From positions 92,366,566-92,430,565 of the forward strand of contig NC_060251.1 of assembly GCF_921293095.1 (NCBI RefSeq): 64,000 nt of DNA. Direction: 5' to 3'. The notes under the pieces are model-generated. The model did not search any database. It saw only the letters and a list, made by a program, of their open reading frames with translations, and had not been told where the DNA came from. Position 1 is the first letter of the stretch. Each line of letters opens with the position of its first letter. Positions 1 to 10,100 of this stretch are shown here, piece by piece. Origin of the DNA: Ischnura elegans. Lineage: Eukaryota; Arthropoda; Insecta; Odonata; Coenagrionidae. Position numbers and translations under genes: made by a program.

Positions 1-1029
1 CTTGTCGATTTTCCCTGGAGTGTCCAGATATCAAGATTCGAGTTATCAGGGTTCTAATTTTGATCAATGAGTCCTCTAAAATGCTTAAAAAAACTTAAAA
101 CTCACTATGTACTTATAAAATTTCCTGGGGCAATATCCCCAGTTTGCCCCCCCCCCCCCCCCCCAATATTTTTTGTTAGTCAGCATCCCTGCTCTTTGCA
201 GTGCCTAAGGATTATGCATACCACTCAATTTAAACAGGGTTTCTGAGGACCTCCTTCATAGACAAACACCCTTGAGGATCAGGCAAATGTTATCATGCTG
301 TAGCAGCAAGTCTCCACAGACAGTGCTCCACACTTAATTAGTGGGTACTACAGCCAAATGGAAGCACTGTGCAGGGAAGAACTAGCATGGAGGACTCCTT
401 CCCCTTGAGGAATAACGGGACCCTTGGTTGGCACCTTTTTTTCCCAAGGGTTAGAATCCCTTGGGCATTCCGTCATAGAGAATTCTAGATTTCATCTGGT
501 CATACACCATTTCTCAGTTACACCACATTCAATTAGCATTTTTGTACTTCATTTTTTTATACTTTGGAATGTATTGTGCATTATCTGTTTTTGAGTGTTG
601 TTTCTGGCTGTTCATATTTGTATTATCTCCCATAGAATTTGACCTCCCTTACTTTGGTTTTTCTGTATCTTAACCCAGCATTACCATGTCCACAGAGTCT
701 TGTGGAACAACTCCCATAACCACTTCCACTTATCTAGTATTCATGCTTAAAATCTAATTTTTTTTTACTTCTCAAAATTATATCCATTTTCATTTCAAAA
801 CCTGACGAAGGAAATAAATTTCCGAAACTTCTACAAAAATTTGCATTTTAACTTTTTCAACACTAGAACAGTACTCCAAGACACTCATCTACTAGTATTA
901 AAGAAGAAGTCAAGAAAAAGAGGGAAAAAAGCAACTCGTTTTAATTTTTGTAACATAGTAATAGCTCCAAGCTATGATAAAAAGGTTAAATTTCTCAATG
1001 CTTTATTTTATACTCTCTTTTCATTCCAG
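1..1029 (+). other. Intron of the diacylglycerol kinase gene
   Basis: No exon recognised. It contains an uninterrupted cytosine run of about 18 bases at 147-164, and a hammerhead-like motif at 802-828 described separately. Confidence 0.6.
802..828 (+). other. Hammerhead-ribozyme-like core
   Basis: CTGACGA at 802-808 is followed by the perfect hairpin GGAAAT-AA-ATTTCC at 810-823 and then GAAAC at 824-828. This is the order of the conserved hammerhead core (CUGANGA, stem II, GAAA). One extra A lies between the first box and the stem, and the flanking stems I and III were not established. Such motifs are known in Penelope-like and other retroelements. Activity is not shown. Confidence 0.35.
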
Positions 1030-1130
1030 AAAACATATAAAAATCTGGAGCAAAGAGTTCAGCTAGAGTGTGATGGGCAACGAATACCTTTACCGTCTCT
1101 TCAAGGCATAGTCATTCTCAACATACCAAG
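1030..1130 (+). CDS. Diacylglycerol kinase exon: accessory domain, start of visible part
   Basis: The exon follows a TTCCAG acceptor and is followed by GTAAGG. It reads [17 protein letters not shown] and ends in LNIP plus two bases of a serine codon. The frame is open further upstream, but the residues there do not fit the family and a good acceptor sits at 1029, so the longer reading is intron read-through. Confidence 0.93.
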
Positions 1131-4100
1131 GTAAGGTAGTTTAAGGAGAATATAATGATGGCCATGCAAAATAGTATCTATGATTATGTTTTCCTTATGA
1201 ATATGTATTTACCTCAACGGGAAATTTCTGGTTGAGGGAATAGCTGGAAATGTTAGAGTTTGCATTAATTTGTCATAACGTCTGTTCCCAAACAGCTTCA
1301 TGGGTGGAACCAACTTCTGGGGTGGAAGAAAGGAAGAGGACTGTTTCTTAGAGCAAAGTTTCGATGACAAGGTGTTGGAAGTAGTTGCTGTATTTGGTTC
1401 TGTTCAAATGGCTGCCTCACGTTTGATCAATCTTCAGCACCATAGGATTGCACAATGCCAATCTATACAAATTACCATCCTCGGTAAGTAGCTCCTATAT
1501 CCATTTGTGACTCAAGCCATTTGTTTGGCCCATCCGATTTTTTTCTAAGTTACCATACCTAATTACCGAAGTATAGCTGTGACGATTGACTAAGGGCTCG
1601 AATTTTTTTTATTTAGAATAGGAATATGCATGTTGATATAGTAAATTTAATTGTTAAAATCCATTTCCTTGTCTATTATGAAGGTGTAAAGGTTAATTTG
1701 TGCATTGGTGTTGAGAATAAGCAAAAATAATTATTAATAGATATTTGTCTGTTCCCTTTTTTTACTGATGAATCGGTTGAGTTGATCATGTGATGAATGA
1801 AATTAGCATAAACTTTAACTAAGACTATTCCCTGAAGGTTCCAATTGCTTAAAGATAACTATTAAAAATTAAAAATAAGCTACATAAATTGGTGGATTTA
1901 GGGGGGGGGGGGACAGGGGCTCATGTCCCCCCAGACACTTAAAAAGTAGGTAATATTTTTAATACGGTTATCATTGCATTTGTTTTATTTCGTGTATTAC
2001 ATTATGTATGTTATTAGTGATGTTGTTTCGCATTCATATGAATTGTGTTTTTCTTTTGTTTTTTATTGATTGCATTGTTGTAATGTTTGAAGTTTAGAGA
2101 GAGACGTAATAAAAAGGAAAAGATAACCTAATATGTATCTGCACTTATGTTTGTCCAGATAGAAAGTTTTAAAATTTGGATTTCAAAAATTATGCAATTC
2201 CAATTTTGTTGAAGTCATTGGGTGAAAAATTAAAGTTCTACCAAAGGGTCTTCAGGACTAGGTCTACACTTGACATAGCTTGACACCTCTATTAATGATT
2301 CAATCATTTACTGCGCACTGCTTAAGATATGATATTTCATCCACAATATTTACTGTTAGGGAATGCTAATGTCTCCACCCACCCCTCATCATCTTTTCTA
2401 TCTCGATGGTTTGATCGCACCTTCTAACTTAGGTTAATCTCTTTTCCTTATTTCCTCAGGTGAAGAAGGAGTGCCTGTTCAAGTGGATGGTGAAGCTTGG
2501 GTTCAACCACCTGGAATTGTGCGCATCATTCACAAGAATCGAATGCAAATGCTGTGCCGAAATAGAGTGAGTGTAACAGTCACACCCAAGAATATAATAA
2601 TCACAGCTTCCTTTCTTCAAAGGCTCTGTAGCAAGTCCAAAGTTTAAAATGAACTTTATAAGATTAGATTTGTGAATTTCAAATTAGGACACCCCATGGT
2701 ATTTTATGTTTTGAATAATTGTGAAATTAAAAAGAATTAGGGGGGATCGGGTTGGTGTGGTGGCTAGAGTGTTGGCTTCCCACCCGGCGGGCTCGGGTTC
2801 AAATCCCGGCAGTGGCAGAGAATTTTCAGAGACTGCCCTATCTCTGCTTGAGTGTTGTGTGGAGGACATTTCAAGCACAACACTCCGTCCATCGGATGGG
2901 ACATTAAGCCGCGGTCCCCTTGCCGACGCCGGGTTTCTCTCCACCCTTCCTTCCATACCCGACCCTCATGGCGCAAATGACCTCAGGTGTCGGTTGCCTC
3001 CTCCAAATACCATACCAAAAGAATTAGGTAACCCTTTCGCACCGAACGTGGAGTGGAGCAGATGGGCATTTTCATATGCAGAAGACCTAACGTCGGATAT
3101 AGCTGTTGTCGATTTTTCAATGCAAACAACATCAGCTCCAGCGAATGTGAGGGAAGGGAAGTGACTGCTGAGGTAGCAATTGTTGGATGTATTCTGGCCC
3201 TACCTAAGACCCAGCTTAGGACCTCTCCTCGGCAATTAAGCCCAACCCAACCAATCATTTATGATTATTCTCTCCACAGGAATCCATTGCAAAGTGGTTA
3301 TACTGTCAATGGTTCTTGCAATGATATACATATTTTGTTGAATACTACAATTTTTATATGTACTTTGAAATGAATTTTTCGTGTTGTTCTGTGCGTAATC
3401 AATTTTAATCGAAATTTTATAGTTAAAAATAACGGATTACGATACTAAGTAACGGTACTAAGACTACATAAGGATTTCTGGACCTTATGTAGTCTTAGTA
3501 CCTTTCATTCACTAACTTTGTTTTTATTAATGCTGGAAATCCATCGAAAATTCCACAATGCTTAAAAAAAATTAAGTACAGCACACTGCCAATTATTCGG
3601 GGTAATGATGGGGAGAGACGGTAGGAATAAGCGGAAAAAACAGATTATTTATTTATTTCAAAAGCCCACATACAGCAATTATTGCCAATTTTCAGTGGCA
3701 TTATAACAAGATAATAAATAATATATAACAAGAAACAAAATACATACAATGTTACGGGAATCAGATCAACCTAAAATATGCCGTGAATCAAGTACATAAT
3801 ATGTAACACAAACTTTCAATTAAATGTCTTATAATGTTCATAATTTATGTAAAACAAACAATGTATTATTTATGCACTTATTATGTTATTTTAGAGAGCT
3901 TCCTGGACTCATTAAGAGCTTTCTTCGCCAGATCGTGAAGTTTTTAGTGGCGATAACAAGGTTTTCCTCATATTATTACGGCTCCATATAAATACTGGTT
4001 TCGAAAACCACACATCCGCAGCTGCGTGATCATGGATATAGAAGAGTATATTATTGAAAATCAAATGCAGTATTTGGTTGAAAAAACACTGGTAATGCAA

Positions 4101-7100
4101 TAAGTTGACAGTGTATTAATGCCAAGATAGGTCTAGTCAAGTGTCGGGGGTAAGGGACAGGTGCCCTATTGAGTTGGGTCCCAAATCTTAGGGACAAAAA
4201 TACCAGGGTAACACCACCCCATAAAAGAGCTCCGCACTGAGAGGTTTCAAATATTCTTATGCCACTCGAATAATGGAAAACATTTTCCTATTGTAGAAAA
4301 GGGTTAAGAAAATACAAATAATTTTTAAGCTATTTTTCTTATATACAGTTAATGAAATTACGCACCGTATGTTTGCTATTCAGAAGTTTTATTAATATTA
4401 TTGCTTAATAATATCTAAATTAATAATTGTTGTTAAATAAGTTAATTCTAAAAATTAAATAACTTTTTCTAAGTAATATTTTCAAATTTTGCCATCCCCT
4501 AAAATCTGCCGCCTGGGGTACGTGCTCCCTCTGCCTTGCCCTAGTTCTGGGACTGGATTTAGGGGAGTTGTAAGAATGAGTTCCTCATAGAATGGTTTAA
4601 AAGTCCTTCAGTATATTGAACTAGTTTTTAGGTGGAACTTTAGAGATCTCTTTCATTTATGATGGAATGACTACCAGTTTAAATATGTCTCTCCAAATCT
4701 TTCTTTCAGGCCCTGGAGACTTGTCTAAGATCTTGGGAAGAGAAACAGCAACGTGCACAGCTCCAGCACTCCTCCACCAGCAGCACCACTTCAAGCCTCA
4801 GTTCACAAGGAAACAGCGTGAAGCCCTTCTCAATTGAGGAAGGCCAGCTCCTACTAGGATTCATAGAGGCAGCAACTACTCTCGTAAAGTAAGTGGAAGT
4901 TGGATCTTTCTGCAGAATCAGTATTCTAATTATTTGTTCTCTTGAGTGAATAAAACTGTAAAAAAATAGTCTACCCTCTTAGGAATATTTGAAGACACAG
5001 TGAGACTGTATGGTCAGTATGTATAGGTTTTTTCATGATGTTTGGTAGGGAAGGTGGGTATCATGGGAAGATGATAGCCCAGTTAGTGCTGGTTTTGACT
5101 ACTAACTTATGGGTTGTAAGTTCTAATTCTGGTAGAATCCGTAGGACACTCCCAAGAAAAATCCTCATAGGGCTAGGTGGTCCAGGTAGAGAAATTGGCC
5201 CCTCTTCCCTGAATATGTGTCATTCACACATTTTTGTATGCTCTTCTTTGGCTGGAATGACCTTTATTCTTACCAATCCTAGCCAACCTTCAGGTGGAAT
5301 CACTAAGCAAATGAGTGAGCTGTTCTTTATGGAAATGCAAATGTTCAAAGTTGAATACAACAATTCAGAGTCATTTGAATTCTTAAAATTGCCACAGATA
5401 TTGAACCCTAAAGTTTGGAAGAAGGGACTTTCATGAAAACATTTCGCTTTATTATATCAGTCTACTGTTATGCCATTATTATTTCATGCACTACTTTTGC
5501 CAAGAAGCAGCCTCTTCAGCTGTAGCAATGATCTATGAGTTGATGTCACTAACAAGGTGGTACACAAACATGCAAATCTCTTTTTAAATTTTAAATCATT
5601 AGGTTACTAAGTGACTCTATTACTACAGATTAATTCTGTGATATTGATTTAGAATAATTTTATGTACTCATTTTAAATTACCTAATTCGAACCTAGCTTT
5701 AGTTTCCCATCAATCAATTTTGAAAATACCCGAGGAAGAACCAGACCCCAGGAATCAATGGTCTTATATCTTCCTAAGGACAAGTTAATAGGGATGAATG
5801 GCTTGATAGTGAAATTGCTCCATTTAAATTACCATCACCAGTTTTCTTATTTCAGTGAGTATGTACATGAAGTGCTAAAGGCTGTACGAATTGGATTCCT
5901 GAAGATAAAATTTATTGCTAATGAGTGGAGATCTAATATATTTTGGCAATCTATATGTTTGCCTATCTAAGCAACAGAGATGGGATGACTTATTTCTGTA
6001 CAAGAGAGGAATAAAAACAGGTGTCCAACTTTAAATTATGCAGAATTATCCAGCAAAGTTGTTCGTAGAGCTTTATGCAAAGTATTTACACTCTTGAATC
6101 AAAATTGAGTGCATTATGTACACTGTTAATGCAACTATAGTTGATCCACTTTACCATTCCTATGACCTTCTATCATGAATTTTCACCATGCACCAAGTAA
6201 TACCTTTTGACTACATTTCTCCATGCCACTTCTTTGAATATTTGATTTATCGAATGGGCGTATGCAAATGTCCCTCATCAGAGTCTCTCTTCAGAATTTG
6301 TAGTTTCCTTAATTTAAATAATGAAAGATAGTAATTCTCTCTGATCATAAGGTTGCGTATAATTACAGGATCATACTCATTAAATTTGTACAAATCAGCA
6401 TTAGGAGACATGCGAAAGATATAGAGTCACACCTCACTATTTTATGAATCCTTTACTGCTGTAGAACAACTGTGATTATATTGGTCCTTTTTAGTTGATT
6501 CAGTAGATTTTGTCAATAGAGATGTAAATTTAATCAAAGTTTTATGTACTTAACATTTCTTTCTTTACCAATTGAGTAGATGTGCACCATGTCACGAAGC
6601 ACAGTTGTAGATGCACTGCCTAACATGAGGTATTATCCAAATTTTCAAATACTATAAACCAAATTTTGCCTAACTTTTATGGATATATTTTGTGAAGAAC
6701 AGTAATTATTATGCTTCAATAAAATTTTCTAAGATCCAAAGAAATTCAAAGATAAACTGCGAGCCACATTGCGCATAAATAATATTACTCGTTTGTGGGA
6801 GTTGCTCAACAAACATTTTTTCGTAAAAAGTTCACCGTCTGGGATATATTATCGAGATTTTTAGATATTTCTTATTGAATGAGTAGCATTTGCACACTAA
6901 TATGTATGGTAAAAATTTGTTTATTTTTCCTTGTGCCTTGTGAAATCTATTATTTTATCCTAATGACACGTCAGGTTTAGAAGCCATTGAAACAGGCACT
7001 ACATTTAGAGGATGCATTGTCCATTAGCCACAATTTCTTATTTTTACTGGTAATCTATTTTTCTCCAAAGATTAATTTTTTTTTTCATAATTAAACCTCT

Positions 7101-10100
7101 TTCAACAATCACAATTTCAAAAGGGCACATTGTCAATTTTATATGTATGTTTTTTAATGAGTAGGTACATACATATTTATTTAATTCAGTAGAAATTTTT
7201 CCTCTCATATTTTTTGTTTTACTATAATTTTCTGATGATTTTAACTAAAAGAATGTTGTATTGCAGGTGTGTGAAGCTACTCACCATCAGTCATCCTAGC
7301 ATAAAGGCTGACCTATATGAAATGGCTGCAGCCACTTCAACACAACTGGAGAAAGTTCATCCCGGAGGGAAGATTGTGGAAGGGGTAATTCTTGTATATT
7401 TTTCCCTACTTCATTTTAAAAGTTCACAAAAGCAATTAATATAACATGGACAACTCATACAAAAACGATTTTAGAAGAAAATAAGGGAGATCAACACATT
7501 TTTGGACAAAAGTTAGGGAATTTGTAATACAGAAAATTTTCTCAAAAAAAAAAGCAATGCAGTGTTTGTAAAAAGATTAAAAAAGAACTTAATGGATTAA
7601 GCAGATATATTGATAAAAGTTTTCTTCTGGCAATAAGTTTGCCATCAATTTTTACTAATCTTAATGATAGTATCTGCTTTCTTACTTTTAAAAAAATTGT
7701 GATTTTGTGGACAAAATTCAAATTATTGAAGCTGAATTATTTTACTTGACAAGAAAATGTGAGGGAGAAACTCATTCAAAGAAACAGACAATATATGAGT
7801 CTGTATGTTGTGAAAAAAATTAGCTTCATTATGGGAGTACCGGGAAGTACAGGAGAGTTGATCAGACACTTGAGGAGATAAAAAGCAGGAATTTTATCTG
7901 AATGTTCATTAATACATAGTCTGGAAGAATTCATCAACTGTTAAATGTTCTCAGTGCCATTAATAATAATAATAGTTTTATTAGCCAAGAGAACCAATAC
8001 AGATTAGTAAATGGTATAGGCTTCGTCAATACAATACACTGATGAATAACATGGGATGATATATCAGGTAACATTCACATAAAAAAGTATACATTTGGAA
8101 AGTTACATTTGTCACAGCATAAAATTTTAAGTACAAGCACTGCTCATAGAATACGTTTACAAATGTTTTCTTTACAATAGTTCATATATTCATCAACACT
8201 ATACAAGGTATTTTTAATTAGGTATCTTTTGAGATTCACTTTAAAGAGTTCAATTGATGATAAATTTCTTAACTGTTCAGGTAGAAGGTTATAAAGTTTT
8301 GTTCCCTTATGGAGAGGACCATCACTACTCCTTTTTGTCTTTCTAGGAAGAACATGCAGGTAGTCTTTTGTTCTTGTCATATGCGAATGGTAGTCAGCAT
8401 TTTTTGGGAGAAAATGTACACGCTTTTTTATGAATACCATTAAATTCAGAATGTAGAGGGATGTTACAGTCAATATTTTATGTGTTTCAAAGTGAGGCCG
8501 ACAAGATTCTTTATATTGTAAATTTAACATAATTCTCAAGGCTTTCTTTTGTAGAATAAATATCTCGTTGCTATTGCAACTGTCACCCCAGAAAATAATA
8601 CCGTAAGAAATTAAGGATTGAAAGTTAGCATAGTACACATGTTTTAAGACACTCAAAGAGACACTTGAACGTAAGTGACGCAGTTGATAAATAGTACGTG
8701 ACAATTTGGAGGCTAAGGTTTCGATATGTGTACACCACTTCAAGGATTTTTCTAAAGTAATTCCAAGGAAGGAAGTGTTATTTACATAAGAGATTTCAGT
8801 ATTGAATAGTTCAATTTTTGGTGGCTGTTTACAGTTGAAGTTCACACAGACAGTTTTTTCCAGGTTGAGAACTAGCATACTACTTCTCAGCCATAGCTGT
8901 ATACGTTGAACTGTGGAGTTTATCTTTTCTTGCAGTTCTTGTGAGTTAGGGGCTTGCACCAATATACTAGTATCATCAGCAAATAATATTGTTTTTACTT
9001 CCTGTAAGTATGCAGGAAGGTCATTTATGTATAATGTGAACAATAATGGCCCTAATATTGAGCCTTGGGGTACTCCAAATTTAACTTGTTTCGTGGTTGA
9101 AGAGAAATTATTTATATATTTTGTATCTGAATCCAGGTAAGATATTTGGACAAATTGGTACCTGTTTGTCAGATAAGATTTTAACCAAGAATAAGCTACT
9201 CCAGTAATACCATAATTTGAAAGGCACCGTAACATTATGTCATGGCTAACAGTATCAAAAGCTTTTTTGAGATCGATAAACAACCCCACAGCAAGATTAT
9301 TTTTGTCGAGAGCATTAGTTGCCTCATTCACAAATTCAAAAAAAGCATCGGCTGTTGATTTATTGTGGCGGAAGCCAAATTGGTATTTGGATAAACTATT
9401 GTTTTTATTCAAGAAACCTATAAGGCGATTGTACATTACCTTTTCAATTATCTTTGAAAAACCTGAAAGTAAGCTTATAGGCCTATAGTTATTACAATCC
9501 TTTTTATCTCCTTTTTTGAAGAGAGGGTAGACTTTGCAAATTTTTAATTGCTGAGGGAAGGTACCTTCTGATATTGATAAATTACACAGATAGGTAAGTA
9601 GGTTGACAATGAAAGGAATAGAGTATTTAATAATCTTATCTGGAATGCCATCAAAGCCTGATGACATTTTGTTTTGGAGGGAGAGGCCGATTTTTAAAAT
9701 TTCCCTTGGGGTGGCTGGGTAAATAAAGGGTGCACTCTTTAAATTAGCTTGTATAGATAACTTGTATTGAGGATCTTTGGTAGAATGAGTGTTGCTGAAT
9801 ACCTTGGCTCCTTGAAATATTATCAATTACTATGTATACACCCAGGTTTTTATTAACATAGTTATCTTGTAACCTAGGATAAATTCCCAAGCCCAGTGGT
9901 GCAGCGAGGGGGGGATTTTGAGGGTTTTGGGGGATAAACCCCCCCTCCCCCCCTAGAGCTCCAATAAATTTTTAAGTTTAATCCATTTTACTTAATTGGA
10001 TTGATATTACTAATAGAATAGTGTAAGGATTAATAAAAATATCCCTCAGAAAGCCGTAAAACTCACCATTTTGAACCATTTATCTTAAAATTGCACAATT

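Noticed and set aside
841-1029. Open frame leading into the first visible kinase exon
   Set aside because: A good acceptor at 1027-1029 and the start of homology at 1030 show it is intron read-through.
4130-4560. Possible hAT-like element with G/C-rich ends
   Set aside because: Ends such as GGGGGTAAGGGACAGGTGCC and GGGTACGTGCTCCCTCTGCC look alike, but no convincing TIR or 8-bp duplication could be fixed.
5035-5436. 133-codon open frame in a kinase intron
   Set aside because: No recognisable family, no splice sites at sensible places, and composition like the surrounding intron.
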